Positions 34,601-44,347 are shown, counted from the stretch's first letter. The stretch: 64,000 bases of DNA from Halalkalicoccus paucihalophilus (GCF_001593955.1 NZ_LTAZ01000004.1:62001-126000); one strand, 5' to 3'. The notes: a model not told the origin generated them from the sequence alone. Translations and numbers: made by a program.

Positions 34601-34887
34601 AGCGCGGGAGGAATGAAAGAGGGCGCAGACCGAGCTCGACGCGGCGGGTTTCACGCCTCCTGACTGGGTGGTGTGGAAACCCGGTTCGTCTGTGAGGACT
34701 TCCATCGCGTTCAGAATCTCCGGTTGATGACTGGCGCGTATTTCGAGAGCGTTGTGGAAATTTACGAAGCATTGTCGGAGCAGGCACCGCGGCCGTGAGG
34801 AGCGAAGCGACGAGCGGTTTTTTCGAGGAGATTTTTACAAGCGTTTCGAGCGACCGGAGAGCGAGGACCCACAGTAAAAAGGTCCGT
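34601..34887. other. Non-coding gap with a terminator-like hairpin and a coding-looking fragment
   Basis: 287 bases. On the minus strand about 40 codons near 34640-34770 read LEIRASHQPEILNAM and then EPGFHTTQSGGVKP, without start or partner; possibly a gene remnant. ACCGC (34786-34790) and GCGGT (34814-34818) flank a GAGCGAAGCGACGA segment and are followed by six Ts, an intrinsic-terminator look. GAGGAGATTTTTAC (34825-34838) resembles sequence near 47.36 kb. Nothing intact. Confidence 0.4.
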
Positions 34888-35298
34888 CTAGAAGACGCTG
34901 TCGGCGGTCGCCGCGCCGACGACGCTGAACACCGCGCCGATGCAGACTGCCCGCAGCGAAACCCCCCAGCCCGCATCGAAGGTGTCGGGCGCGTCGAACA
35001 GGACCGCAAGCAGCGCTACCGAGCCGAAGGCCACGACCATCAGCGAGAGAAAGCGCAGGGGGACACCGGCGACCTCGCGTTCGGCCTCGGGGTCGCGCTC
35101 GCGGTCGGCCGCGTACAGCGCGCCGTAGCCGATCAGACCGACGAGGCCGACGATAGCGAGCGTCTGCCAGATCGCCATGGTGGCCGCGAGCCACCACACC
35201 TCCTCGGTGACGACGAACGGGCCCGCAAGCAGGAAGCCGCCGACGACCTGCTGGGCGATGTCGGAGGGGCGAAAGCGGGGACGACGTGGGCGGCGCAT
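34888..35298 (-). CDS. DUF2391-type integral membrane protein
   Basis: 136 residues from MRRPRRPRFRPSD. Four helices: about 18-42 (VVGGFLLAGPFVVTEEVWWL), 45-68 (AIWQTLAIVGLVGLIGYGAL), 88-105 and 114-134. Motif FVVTEEVWW in helix 1 and a charged loop RERDPEAEREVAG. Resembles the DUF2391 family. Downstream of the antiporter gene, on the same strand with a 43-base gap reading leftwards; may share its transcript. Confidence 0.6.
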   Translation of the reverse strand: MRRPRRPRFRPSDIAQQVVGGFLLAGPFVVTEEVWWLAATMAIWQTLAIVGLVGLIGYGALYAADRERDPEAEREVAGVPLRFLSLMVVAFGSVALLAVLFDAPDTFDAGWGVSLRAVCIGAVFSVVGAATADSVF

Positions 35299-35352
35299 AC
35301 CGCAGTTCACCGTCCGGATCCCTCGGTCCTTTCGATCCGGGCCAGGTAGTGG

Positions 35353-37272
35353 TCAGTCGTGGGGGTGGAACCGATCGACGGCCTGCTCAACGGCGTCGCG
35401 CTGGCCGAGGAACGTGACGTGATCGCCCTGCTCGACGGTGACGTCGGCGTCGGGAACGAGGTTCTCGTCGTTGCGGCTGATCAGCGCGAGCTGGCATCTG
35501 TCGGGGATGCTGTCCTCGAGTTCGCCGATGGTCCGGCCGGCGGTCTCCTCGGAGGTCACGGTGATCTCCTGGACGTCGCCCGAGCGCCCGAGTTCGGTCA
35601 TCCAGTTCGACAGCGCGGGGCGCTCGATGGCGTTGTCGATCGCCCACGCGGTCGCGTCGGTCCCGGAGATGGTCCGCACGCCGAGTTCTTCGAGGGGATC
35701 GACGTTTTTGGGGTCGTTCACCCGGGCGATGACGTCCTCGACGTCGAAGCTCGTTCGGGCGAGTTGCGAGACCAGCAGGTTCGTGTCGTCGTCACCGGTC
35801 GCCGCGACGACGATCTTCGCGTTACCGATCCCGGCGCTGCGAAGCACGTCCGTATCGGTCCCGTCGCCCTTTTTGACGGTGAAACCGGCCGACCGCGAGG
35901 ATTCGATGATCTCCGGGTCCTCCTCGATGACGACGACGTCCTCGCCGCGCTCGTCGAGGCGTTCTGCGAGCGATCGACCGACCTTGCCCGAACCGACGAT
36001 GAGTATGCGCATGGGGAGGATGTCGAGGCGCTCGGCGATCCATCTTGCGGGTCCGCCCTGCAGGACGACCGTGACGACGATTACCATGAACACCGTCCCC
36101 GCGAGGATGTTCGACTGGGCGATCAGCGACGGCCGACCCTGCTGTGTCGCGATGTGCTGGAGTTCGAGGGCAAACAGCGTCGCGATCGCGGCGGGGATGA
36201 TCCCCCGCGGGCCGACCGCGCTGACGAAGAGTTTCTCCCGGAACGAGAGGCCCGTTCGGACCGTCGAGAGGAAGACCCCGAACGGGCGCAACACGAGCGC
36301 CACGATGACGACGACGGCGACCCCGGCGATCCCCATCGACAGCAGCGTGTCGATGTCGATCAGCGCCGCCAGCGCGATGAAGATAAACGAGAGGACGAGC
36401 AGCCGGATGGTGCCTTTGAACTCCTCGATCTCCTCGCGGTAGGGGAGGTCGACGTTGCCGAGGACGATCCCGGCGGTCGCGACCGCGGCGACCCCGGCCT
36501 CGGTAGCGATCGTGTTCGCGACGCTGTAGGCGATCAGCGCGCCCGCGAAGGTGATCAGGCGTGCGTTCTCGGGGGCGTTCCCCGAGGAGAGGTCGACGTG
36601 CGTGAGGACGTACCAGAGGATGCCCGCGACCAGCAGGCCGATCCCGACCCCCACCGCCAGCCGCTCGCTGAAGCCGATCAGGAAGTTCCGGGGATCGATC
36701 TGTTGGGCGGTGACGGCCTTGAAGATGACCGCCGCGAGGATCGCCGCGGTCACGTCGTTGACGATCCCCTCGGTCTCGAGGGCGGCCCCAACGGGTCGGC
36801 GAACCGGCACGATCTCGAGGATGGGCGTGATGACGGTCGGCCCCGTCGCGATCAACAGTGCGCCGACGACGAGCGCGATCCCGAGATCCGCGCCGAGCAG
36901 GTAGTAGACGGCCGCCGCCGTCCCCAGAAACGAGATCAGCGAGCCGATGGTGATCAGGCGAACGGCGGCCACGGGCGACTGGCGCAGTTTGTCGACGTGG
37001 AGGTGAAGGGCCCCCTCGAAGACGATGATCGCGACGCTGAGGCCGACGATCGTCGACAGCGAGCCCCCGAAGGCGCTTTGGGTGACGACCCCGAGGACTT
37101 TCGGCCCGAGGACGATCCCCGAGAGGATGAGAAACAGTACGCTCGGCACCCGATACCGGTCGGCGAGCACCTGCGAGAGCACCCCGAGTGCGACGATCGA
37201 GGCGACGATCAACAGCAGGTTCGGCTCGACGTCGACCGGGAGGAGCTGGAAGGGGACCGATGACCCGGTCAT
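35353..37272 (-). CDS. Cation/proton antiporter with TrkA-N and TrkA-C domains
   Basis: 639 residues. Transmembrane Na+(K+)/H+ exchanger domain (about 1-390) with TGPTVITPILEIVPVRRPV and EGIVNDVTAAILAAVIF (NhaP/CPA1 carboxylate motif). Then a Rossmann NAD-binding TrkA-N domain (ILIVGSGKVGRSLAERLDE, about 415-433) and a TrkA-C domain at the end (VTSEETAGRTIGELEDSIPD). Regulated monovalent-cation efflux, expected in a haloarchaeon; the Rossmann domain implies gating by nucleotide. Confidence 0.92.
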   Translation of the reverse strand: MTGSSVPFQLLPVDVEPNLLLIVASIVALGVLSQVLADRYRVPSVLFLILSGIVLGPKVLGVVTQSAFGGSLSTIVGLSVAIIVFEGALHLHVDKLRQSPVAAVRLITIGSLISFLGTAAAVYYLLGADLGIALVVGALLIATGPTVITPILEIVPVRRPVGAALETEGIVNDVTAAILAAVIFKAVTAQQIDPRNFLIGFSERLAVGVGIGLLVAGILWYVLTHVDLSSGNAPENARLITFAGALIAYSVANTIATEAGVAAVATAGIVLGNVDLPYREEIEEFKGTIRLLVLSFIFIALAALIDIDTLLSMGIAGVAVVVIVALVLRPFGVFLSTVRTGLSFREKLFVSAVGPRGIIPAAIATLFALELQHIATQQGRPSLIAQSNILAGTVFMVIVVTVVLQGGPARWIAERLDILPMRILIVGSGKVGRSLAERLDERGEDVVVIEEDPEIIESSRSAGFTVKKGDGTDTDVLRSAGIGNAKIVVAATGDDDTNLLVSQLARTSFDVEDVIARVNDPKNVDPLEELGVRTISGTDATAWAIDNAIERPALSNWMTELGRSGDVQEITVTSEETAGRTIGELEDSIPDRCQLALISRNDENLVPDADVTVEQGDHVTFLGQRDAVEQAVDRFHPHD

Positions 37273-37381
37273 CGGAGTGTGACACTCGCCGATACCGTTC
37301 CAGTGCGCTCGACGACGTTCGCAGTGACGGTCATGTGGTGCGGTCTACGGAACCCGACCGGATAAGCCGCTCCCTTGAACC

Positions 37382-39376
37382 CTATTCGGCGTAGATCGCC
37401 TCGACGTCGTCGGCAAAACGCTCCAAGATGGTCCGGCGTTTTTTCTTCATCGTCGGGGTGAGCATGCCGTTGTCCTCGGTGAACTCCTCGGGCACCAGCC
37501 GGAACTGCTTGATGCGCTCGTGGGACTCGAACTCCTCGTTTGCGCGCTCGACCTCCCGCTCGATCCGCTCTTTCACGCGGTCGTCCCGACACAACTCGCG
37601 CTCGTCGTCGGGCAGGTCGATACCCTCGTTCGCGGCCCACTCGCGAACCCCCGCGACGTTCGGGACGACCAGCGCGGAGATGAACTTCCGGCCGTCGCCC
37701 ATCACCAGACACTGCTCGACGAGGTCGCTCGCGGCGAAGGCGTCCTCGATGGGCCCGGGCGCGACGTTCTTGCCCGTCGAGAGGACGATGATCTGTTTGG
37801 CCCGCTCACGGAAGACGACGTAGTCGTCCGGGCGGATCTCGACGATGTCGCCCGTGCGGAACCACCGTCCGGAGGACTCGTCATCCGACTCCCCGCTCAC
37901 GCCGCGTGCGGGGATGTCCTCAGCGAACGACTCGGCGGTGGCCGCCTCGTTGTTCCAGTAGCCACGGGTGACGTTCGGCCCGCGTACGAGGAGTTCGCCG
38001 ACTTCACCGTCGGCCTCCCGGCGCTGGCGCTCGCCGACGACCGACTCGTCGACCCGGACCTCCACGTCGGGCAGCGGCGGGCCGATGGTGCCGATCTCGG
38101 GGGCCTCGATAGGGTTGACCGAGATAACCGGCGCGGTCTCGGTCAGGCCGTACCCCTCTAGAATGGGCATGCCCATCCCGTGATACAGCGAGCAAAGCTC
38201 GGGGGAGAGGCTCCCCCCGCCGCTGATGAGGAACTCTATCTCCCCGCCCAGCGCCTCTTTGACCTGGCTGAACACCAGGCGGTCCGCGAGTGCCTGCTTC
38301 CCTTTGAGAACGGGCCCCGGCGAGGGCTTGCGGTGGTAATCCTTGCCGACCCCGACGGCCCACTCGAAGATCCACCGTTTGACGTCGGACTCGCTCGCCT
38401 GCGAGCGGATCGCGTCGTAGATCTTCTCGTAGACCCGCGGGACGCTCGTGCCCGTCGTGGGTCGAACGGCTTGAAAGTCCTCACGAAGCGTGTCGGGGCT
38501 CTCCGCGTACGCCACCGAGGCCCCGCTCGCGAACATCAGGAAATGGCCGGCGGTTCGCTCCAAGACGTGGGCAAGCGGCAGAAAGGAGACGGTCCGGGTG
38601 TCGGTGTCGATGGCGGGCAGGCCCTCTGATTCCTTGTCGGGGCGCGGGCCGAACCGTTTGCGACACTGGTTGACGTTCGCCCGGAGGTTCGCGTGGGTGA
38701 GTTCGACGCCCTTCGGCTGGCCCGTCGTCCCGGAGGTGTAGATCAGCGTCGCCAGATCGTCGGGTGAAACCGCGTCGATCCAGTCCCCATACTGCTCGCG
38801 GTCGAACGTCGCCTCGCCCCGGTCGTGGACTTCCGCGAGCGTCAGGACGTCCTCGCGCTCGCCGTATCCCTCGATCCGGTCCATGACGACCACGAAGGAG
38901 AGGTCGAGGGCGTCCTCGACCGCGAGTACCCGCTCCAGGCGCTCCTCGTTTTCGACGACGACGCCCGTCGCGCCGGCGTCCGACAGCAGGTACTCGACCT
39001 GGTTGGGCGACGAGCCGGCGTAGACGGTCGTGACGACCGCCCCCGCCGCGAGCAGCCCGAAGTCCGCCTGTGCCCACTCCATGCGGGTGTCGGCGAAGAT
39101 CCCCACGCGGTCGCCGCCTTCGACGCCGAGCTCGCGAAAGCCGGCCGCGAGGTTCCTGACCACCGACGCCATCCCGCCGTAGGTCAGCGTCGCGAACTCG
39201 CCGTTCGGGGCCGATTCGAGGGGGCCGTCGGTCAACGAGCGGTCGTGAACGCCGCCCTTGTAGCGCTGAGCGACTCGTCCCTCGTTCCGGGCGACGCTCT
39301 CCTCGAACAGGCGGGGAAGCGGCGACTCGCCAATCACCGCGTCGGTGTACTCGCGTTCGGCCTCGCGCCAGTGCAT
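37382..39376 (-). CDS. Long-chain fatty-acid--CoA ligase
   Basis: 664 residues from ATG 39376 (MHWREAEREYTDAVIGE); a further 112 in-frame residues upstream look like noise. ANL fold: P-loop LIYTSGTTGQPKGVELTHAN (about 168-187), then PILEGYGLTETAPVISVNP, GRWFRTGDIVE and the C-terminal domain with STGKNVAPGPIEDAFAA. Eukaryote-like long-chain form, as in many haloarchaea. C-terminus ends KKKRRTILERFADDVEAIYA, typical of this group. Single gene. Confidence 0.92.
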   Translation of the reverse strand: MHWREAEREYTDAVIGESPLPRLFEESVARNEGRVAQRYKGGVHDRSLTDGPLESAPNGEFATLTYGGMASVVRNLAAGFRELGVEGGDRVGIFADTRMEWAQADFGLLAAGAVVTTVYAGSSPNQVEYLLSDAGATGVVVENEERLERVLAVEDALDLSFVVVMDRIEGYGEREDVLTLAEVHDRGEATFDREQYGDWIDAVSPDDLATLIYTSGTTGQPKGVELTHANLRANVNQCRKRFGPRPDKESEGLPAIDTDTRTVSFLPLAHVLERTAGHFLMFASGASVAYAESPDTLREDFQAVRPTTGTSVPRVYEKIYDAIRSQASESDVKRWIFEWAVGVGKDYHRKPSPGPVLKGKQALADRLVFSQVKEALGGEIEFLISGGGSLSPELCSLYHGMGMPILEGYGLTETAPVISVNPIEAPEIGTIGPPLPDVEVRVDESVVGERQRREADGEVGELLVRGPNVTRGYWNNEAATAESFAEDIPARGVSGESDDESSGRWFRTGDIVEIRPDDYVVFRERAKQIIVLSTGKNVAPGPIEDAFAASDLVEQCLVMGDGRKFISALVVPNVAGVREWAANEGIDLPDDERELCRDDRVKERIEREVERANEEFESHERIKQFRLVPEEFTEDNGMLTPTMKKKRRTILERFADDVEAIYAE

Positions 39377-39540
39377 GGCGTGTGGGTAGCCGACACAGCA
39401 CGAAAAGTATGCCGCCAACGCGACACATCGACCGCGGAGTTTACTCGTATCACCCCTCCCACGGCCCCGTGTCGGTGCTGGCCCTTCGATGAGGACTGTA
39501 CACACCTCTCGTGTGGCCGGAGCGGTCCGTGCTGGAAGCG

Positions 39541-40446
39541 CTACGACTGGGCGTCGAGGTAGCCGAGCACGCCCCGCGTGTTCAGGCGCTCCTCGGCGCG
39601 GGCCTTTCGCTCGCCCCAGACTTCCGCCATCTCCGTGGTCTCGACGAAATGCTCGATCACTGCCTCGTCGTCCCCGAGTTCCGTGCGCTTTTCCTCGACG
39701 GCCGCGACCCACTCGGAGAGGACCTCCCTGTAGGTGTCGAGCAGGTCGTCGCTCGCAGGCGCGGGCCCGAAGTGACCGAACAGGAGCGTGTCGGGATCGA
39801 GCGAGCGGATCGTCTCGACGTCGTCGAGACAGGCCTCCAGATCGAAGTTCGCCGGCGGCGAGGTCTGGCGCACAGTTTCGAGTTGGGGCACCCAGATCCC
39901 CGCGGCGTCACCCGTCGCGACGGCGGCGGCGTCGGGGTCGTAGTAGATCACCTGATGGGGCGCGTGGCCGGGCGCGTGATACACCTCCAGACTCCGGTTC
40001 CCGAGGTCGATCGTATCTCCATCGGAGAGTTCGACGATCCGATCCTCGGGGACGGGCTTCGGCTCGTCGTAGTACTCCCACTGGTCCTCGACGGCCGCTT
40101 TCGTCCCCGCGATCAGTCTGGAGGGGTCGACGAGGTGGGGCGCGCCGATCTCGTGAACGTAGACCTCGGCGTTCGGGCATTCGGCGGCGAGATAACCCGC
40201 CCCGCCCGCGTGGTCGAGGTGGACGTGGGTGGGTGCGATAATTTCGAGGTCCTCGGGGGCGATGCCGATCCCGTCCATCGCCTCCAGAATGAACTCGTAG
40301 TTCGTACCGATCCCGGTGTCGATCACGGCGGGGCGCTCGGAGTCAACGATGTAGACTGCGCCGTAGCGCTCGGTATCGTACATCCCGGTATCGAGGTAGT
40401 AGTAGTCCTGACAGCCGTCCACGGGGTAGGAGTCACCGATTGCCAT
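39541..40446 (-). CDS. MBL-fold metallohydrolase
   Basis: 301 residues from MAIGDSYPVDGCQDYYYL; much longer in-frame readings pass antisense through serS and are not real. Active site THVHLDHAGGAGYL (about 84-97), further VYHAPGHAPHQVIYYDPDA, ATGDAAGI and LLFGHFGPAPAS, a lactonase/glyoxalase II-like set. Single gene back-to-back with serS (starts 93 bases apart). Substrate unknown. Confidence 0.85.
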   Translation of the reverse strand: MAIGDSYPVDGCQDYYYLDTGMYDTERYGAVYIVDSERPAVIDTGIGTNYEFILEAMDGIGIAPEDLEIIAPTHVHLDHAGGAGYLAAECPNAEVYVHEIGAPHLVDPSRLIAGTKAAVEDQWEYYDEPKPVPEDRIVELSDGDTIDLGNRSLEVYHAPGHAPHQVIYYDPDAAAVATGDAAGIWVPQLETVRQTSPPANFDLEACLDDVETIRSLDPDTLLFGHFGPAPASDDLLDTYREVLSEWVAAVEEKRTELGDDEAVIEHFVETTEMAEVWGERKARAEERLNTRGVLGYLDAQS

Positions 40447-40539
40447 ACCCGAATCCGCGAGCCGAGGGGTAAAAACGTTCGTCATCCGGCGACGGAGGCC
40501 GATACGCTCTTTTCCCCGGACGCTGAAGCGAGGACAAGA

Positions 40540-41919
40540 ATGCTCGACCGTTCGATTCTCCGCGAGGACCCCGAGAAAGTGCGCTGGGCGCTCGACGTCA
40601 AGGGCGTCGACGTCGATTTCGACGAAACCCTCGCGATCGACGAGGAGTGGCGCGAACTCAAAGCGAAAGGCGACGAACTCCGCCACGAGCGAAACGAGGT
40701 GAGCAGCGAGATCGGCGAACTCAAACAGACAGGAAAGGAGGAGGAGGCTCAGGAGGCCATCGAGCGCTCGGGCGAACTGAAAACCGAACTTCAGGAGATC
40801 GAAGAGCGGGCCGACGAACTCGAAGAACGCTTCGAGCGCGCGCTGCTCGAACTCCCCCAGATCCCCCACGAATCGGTCCCCGTCGGCGAGGACGAAGCCG
40901 ACAACGAGGAGCGCTACCGCGAGGGGTTCGACGACCTCCGTGACCTCCCCGAGGAGGTCGTTCCCCACTACGACATCGGCGAGGAACTCGACCTGCTCGA
41001 CTTCGAGCGCGGCGCGAAGGTCACGGGCGGGGGGTATCAGTTCGTCAAGGGCGACGGCGCACGCCTCGAACACGCGCTGATCCAGTTCATGCTCTCGGTT
41101 CACCGCGAGCAGGGCTACACCGACGTGTTCCCGCCGATCCCGGTCAACAGCGCCTCGATGCGCGGGACCGGCCAGCTCCCGAAGTTCGCAGAGGACGCCT
41201 ACCGCGTCGGCGCGCGACAGGACGACGAGTATGACGACGACGATCTGTGGCTCTTGCCCACCGCAGAGGTGCCCGTCACGAACATGTACCGCGACGAGAT
41301 CCTGCTCGATGAGGACCTCCCGCTCAAACACCAGGCGTACTCGCCGAACTTCCGCCGCGAGGCGGGCGAACACGGCACCGAGACGCGCGGGTACGTCCGG
41401 GTCCACCAGTTCAACAAGGTCGAACTGGTCAACTTCGTCCGGCCCGAGGAGAGCTACGACCGCTTGGAGGGCCTGCTCTCGGAGGCCGAAGAGGTCCTGA
41501 AGCGTCTTGAACTCCCGTATCGCGTGCTCGATATGTGCACCGGCGACATGGGCTTTACTCAGGCGAAGAAATACGACATCGAGGTGTGGGCCCCCGGCGA
41601 CGACATGGCAGAGGGCCCCGAGGAGGGCGGGCGCTGGCTTGAGGTCTCCTCGGTGTCGAACTTCGAGGACTTCCAGGCCCGGCGGGCGGGCATCCAGTTC
41701 CGCCCGGAACACCACAAATCCGCCCAGTACCTGCACACGCTCAACGGTTCCGGCGTCGCCGTCCCGCGTGTGATGGTCGCGATCCTAGAGTACTACCAGA
41801 ACGACGACGGCTCTATTACTGTTCCCGAGGCACTTCGCCCCTATATGGACGGCCAAGAACTCATCGAGGGCCACCGCCCGGTCGGTGAGAGCGCGCTCGG
41901 TGCGGGCGAAGGCGAGTGA
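40540..41919 (+). CDS. serS: Seryl-tRNA synthetase
   Basis: 459 residues from ATG 40540 (MLDRSILREDPEKVRWA). The N-terminal antiparallel coiled-coil arm (about 30-110) is rich in ELK/ELQEIEERADELEE. Class II core: motif 2 FRREAGEHGTETRGYVRVHQ and motif 3 GSGVAVPRVMVAILEYYQ near the end, with the TAEVP motif at about 245. Bacterial-type SerRS, as used by haloarchaea, charging tRNA-Ser. Ends with an acidic tail. Confidence 0.97.
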   Translation: MLDRSILREDPEKVRWALDVKGVDVDFDETLAIDEEWRELKAKGDELRHERNEVSSEIGELKQTGKEEEAQEAIERSGELKTELQEIEERADELEERFERALLELPQIPHESVPVGEDEADNEERYREGFDDLRDLPEEVVPHYDIGEELDLLDFERGAKVTGGGYQFVKGDGARLEHALIQFMLSVHREQGYTDVFPPIPVNSASMRGTGQLPKFAEDAYRVGARQDDEYDDDDLWLLPTAEVPVTNMYRDEILLDEDLPLKHQAYSPNFRREAGEHGTETRGYVRVHQFNKVELVNFVRPEESYDRLEGLLSEAEEVLKRLELPYRVLDMCTGDMGFTQAKKYDIEVWAPGDDMAEGPEEGGRWLEVSSVSNFEDFQARRAGIQFRPEHHKSAQYLHTLNGSGVAVPRVMVAILEYYQNDDGSITVPEALRPYMDGQELIEGHRPVGESALGAGEGE

Positions 41920-41979
41920 ACTACCGGAGAGATCGGCATCGACGCGGACGTATTTAGGCGCTCGCTCGGTGGCCGGGAT

Positions 41980-43128
41980 ATGGAGCGACGCACCCGGTGG
42001 ACGGCGGCGATCTTCGTTTTCGTCGCGCTCGATGCCGCGAGCCTCCAAATCCGCGGCGCGCTCCTCCCGCAGTTCGAGGCGGCTTTCGACGTCTCGCCGG
42101 GGCTTCTGGGCCTCGTCGCGCCTGCCGGTACGGCCGGTTTCTTCCTCACCGTGCTCGTGGTCGGCCTCGCCGCCGGACGGATTCAGGTACACAAAACCCT
42201 TCTGCTCGGTGTTCTCGGTGCGGGCGCGTTCTTGCTGGTGATGAGCGGCGCGCCGATCTACCCCCTCTTTTTGGGCGCGCTCGTCCTCCACGGGGTTTCA
42301 CTCGGCGGCGTTCGCGCCCTCGATCGAGCGCTGTTGAGTCACCTGTATCCCGAGCGCCGGGGCCGGATCTTCACGCTGCATTCGCTGGCGTGGGCGCTCG
42401 GGGCGGTTTCGGGGCCGGCACTCGCCGCCCTCGTGATCTCCGTCGCGGACTGGCGGGCTGTGTTCGTGCTCCTCGGACTTGGGTTTCTCCCCGTAGCGCT
42501 CTCGATCCGGACCCTCCCACTGCCCGAGCGCATGGAAAACGAGCGCCCGATCTCGCTTACGGGCGCGACGGAGCTAATGCGTGACCCGACCATTCTAGGG
42601 ATGACGGGCGCGCTGTTGCTGGTCGGCGGGATCGAGGGTGCGATCTTCACCTGGCTGCCGTACTACGCCGGCACGTCGCTTCCGGCGACGCTCGCGCCGC
42701 TGGCCCTCTCTGCGTACCTGCTCGCGTACGTCCCCGGGCGGGTCACGTACACCGTGCTGGCCGAACGGGTCGGCTACGCGCCCCTCTCGCTCGCGCTCGC
42801 GATTCCCGCGATCCCCGTGATGTACGTCGCGCTGGTCGCCACTGACGGGTATGCGATGCTCGCGGCCGTGTTCGGCCTCGGGCTCTGTATGTGCGGGCAG
42901 TTCCCCCTGCTGTCGGCGGTCGGCGTCGAGGCCGCAAGCGAGTACAGCGGCCCCGTCAACGCGATCAGCACGAGCGCGACGTACATCGGAATGGCCGTCG
43001 TCCCCACCGCGATGGGCGTGCTCACAGGGATCTACGGGATCGAGGTCGCGATGACCGTTCCGGTCGTCCTGATCGTCGGCGCGGCCTTTCTGATCGCGGC
43101 GACGTGGCTCGCCACTCAGCGGGTGTAG
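41980..43128 (+). CDS. MFS transporter
   Basis: 382 residues, about 12 helices. FDVSPGLLGLVAPAGTAG and the loop HLYPERRGRIFTLHSLAWAL (about 123-142, equivalent to the conserved inter-helix GR motif) are typical of the superfamily. It lies 60 bases downstream of serS. Substrate not predictable. The stop lies inside the convergent SnoaL-like gene (13-base overlap). Confidence 0.85.
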   Translation: MERRTRWTAAIFVFVALDAASLQIRGALLPQFEAAFDVSPGLLGLVAPAGTAGFFLTVLVVGLAAGRIQVHKTLLLGVLGAGAFLLVMSGAPIYPLFLGALVLHGVSLGGVRALDRALLSHLYPERRGRIFTLHSLAWALGAVSGPALAALVISVADWRAVFVLLGLGFLPVALSIRTLPLPERMENERPISLTGATELMRDPTILGMTGALLLVGGIEGAIFTWLPYYAGTSLPATLAPLALSAYLLAYVPGRVTYTVLAERVGYAPLSLALAIPAIPVMYVALVATDGYAMLAAVFGLGLCMCGQFPLLSAVGVEAASEYSGPVNAISTSATYIGMAVVPTAMGVLTGIYGIEVAMTVPVVLIVGAAFLIAATWLATQRV

Positions 43129-43433
43129 GTGTAGACGGCGCCGATAGCGCCGCTGGCGAACTCGAAGACGTCGATGAAGTCGAACAGCGCCCCGCCCTCG
43201 CTATCGATAAGTCGTCCCCGGACCGCCACGCCCTCGTCGGCCTCGTAGACGGCGCGGATCTCGTGGGACGTGTCTTTCATCGGCCGGCCCTCGCGCATGA
43301 ACTCGACGAACGCCGCCCGCCCCTCGATGGTCCGGTCCGGGCGATAGTGGGTAAAATCGGGCGCGAGCAGCTCGGCGAGGTCGTCGTAGGCGTGTGAATC
43401 GATCGTGCGATAGTACTCGCGGGCGGCGTTCAT
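43116..43433 (-). CDS. SnoaL/NTF2-like protein
   Basis: 105 residues, single cone-shaped alpha+beta fold. Segments [20 protein letters not shown], then [20 protein letters not shown] and [12 protein letters not shown]. These are ketosteroid isomerase-like polyketide cyclases and ester or epoxide-type small-molecule enzymes. Function not determinable. The 3' end overlaps the MFS gene by 13 bases. Confidence 0.8.
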   Translation of the reverse strand: MNAAREYYRTIDSHAYDDLAELLAPDFTHYRPDRTIEGRAAFVEFMREGRPMKDTSHEIRAVYEADEGVAVRGRLIDSEGGALFDFIDVFEFASGAIGAVYTYTR

Positions 43434-43509
43434 ACGCGCTCCTCGGCGGGACCCGAAAAGAACGTTCGGGACGGGGCGCTTTTACTCGCCGGCCGTCTCC
43501 CCTCCGGTA

Positions 43510-44016
43510 GTGCAGCTTCACGTCCGCTACGAGGGCGACGATGACCCCGAGAAATGTACGGCCCGCAAGCTCGCCCGGTTCGATCTCGCGGAGCTTCACC
43601 GCTCTGATCGGGCGACCCCCTACGGGATCGTGCTCAACCCCCACGCAGAGCGGGCGCTCTCGCCCGCGGATCGGGAAGTGGGCGCCCGACTCGTCGCGCT
43701 CGATTGCTCGTGGGAGAGCGCGGGCGAGGCGCTCTTCTCGATGGCCGGCGAGCACCGCGCGCTCCCCTATCTGGTCGCCGCCAACCCCGTGAACTTCGGC
43801 CGGCCGTTTCGCCTCACGACCGTGGAAGCGCTCGCGGCCGGGCTGGTCGTCCTCGGGGAGCGCGAACACGCCGAGTCGATCCTCTCGAAGTTCCGCTGGG
43901 GCCACACCTTTCTGGAGCTCAACGACGAGCCGCTACGGCGCTACGCCGCCTGTACGGACTCGACGGAAGTCGTAGAAATTCAGGGCGAGTACCTCGACCG
44001 CGGCGAGGACCCCTGA
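43510..44016 (+). CDS. tsr3: Tsr3-type rRNA aminocarboxypropyltransferase
   Basis: 168 residues from GTG 43510 ([20 protein letters not shown]). [14 protein letters not shown] and [20 protein letters not shown] (about 78-115), then [15 protein letters not shown], are conserved Tsr3 motifs. It transfers the 3-amino-3-carboxypropyl group of SAM to a hypermodified U in the small-subunit rRNA. Single gene. Length typical of archaeal members. Confidence 0.9.
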   Translation: MQLHVRYEGDDDPEKCTARKLARFDLAELHRSDRATPYGIVLNPHAERALSPADREVGARLVALDCSWESAGEALFSMAGEHRALPYLVAANPVNFGRPFRLTTVEALAAGLVVLGEREHAESILSKFRWGHTFLELNDEPLRRYAACTDSTEVVEIQGEYLDRGEDP

Positions 44017-44100
44017 ACCCGGATCGAAATCGATAGACCTGTTCTGAGCGATATTGAAGGTATATTTTATTCGAACCGGAAAATAGAAGCGCGTCAGCAA

Positions 44101-44125
44101 CTTTTATACCCATTTGAGCGCTCAA
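44101..44125 (+). promoter_or_regulatory. TATA element and 12-base palindrome before the DUF3311-SSF pair
   Basis: CTTTTATAC (44101-44109) is a clear haloarchaeal TATA sequence, 26-34 bases before the ATG 44135. TTGAGCGCTCAA (44114-44125) is an exact palindrome between TATA and start, well placed to be an operator. A short AT-rich run lies at 44055-44070 as well. Confidence 0.55.
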
Positions 44126-44134
44126 CTACCCACA

Positions 44135-44347
44135 ATGGTGTCGACATATGAGCGATACGCGTGGGGTCTCGTGTTCGTCGTGCTCGTCGTCTTCGCCGTG
44201 CCGTGGTTCCTCTGGGGTGACGCGCGAGTGATCCGGGGACTGCCGGTCTGGCTCTGGTGGCACGTCGGCTGGATGGGGCTGGCCTCGCTCGCCTTCTGGC
44301 TGTTCTCCCGGCGCGCGTGGGGACTCTGGATCGAGGGGACGACGTGA
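44135..44347 (+). CDS. DUF3311-type small membrane protein
   Basis: 70 residues from ATG 44135 (MVSTYERYAWG). Two helices: about 8-25 (AWGLVFVVLVVFAVPWFLWG) and 35-60 (LPVWLWWHVGWMGLASLAFW). DUF3311 proteins accompany sodium/solute symporters as accessory subunits. Its stop overlaps the SSF start as GTGA. Confidence 0.85.
   Translation: MVSTYERYAWGLVFVVLVVFAVPWFLWGDARVIRGLPVWLWWHVGWMGLASLAFWLFSRRAWGLWIEGTT

Noticed and set aside
35359-37263. 634-codon open frame on the plus strand opposite the antiporter
   Set aside because: High-GC codon use keeps antisense frames open. The product is Asp/Arg/Gly-rich and without folds, while the minus strand has full antiporter and TrkA motifs.
40447-41736. 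Long in-frame extension of the MBL hydrolase, antisense through serS
   Set aside because: serS has complete synthetase motifs on the other strand; the extension is repetitive and begins inside another gene. The true start is ATG 40446.
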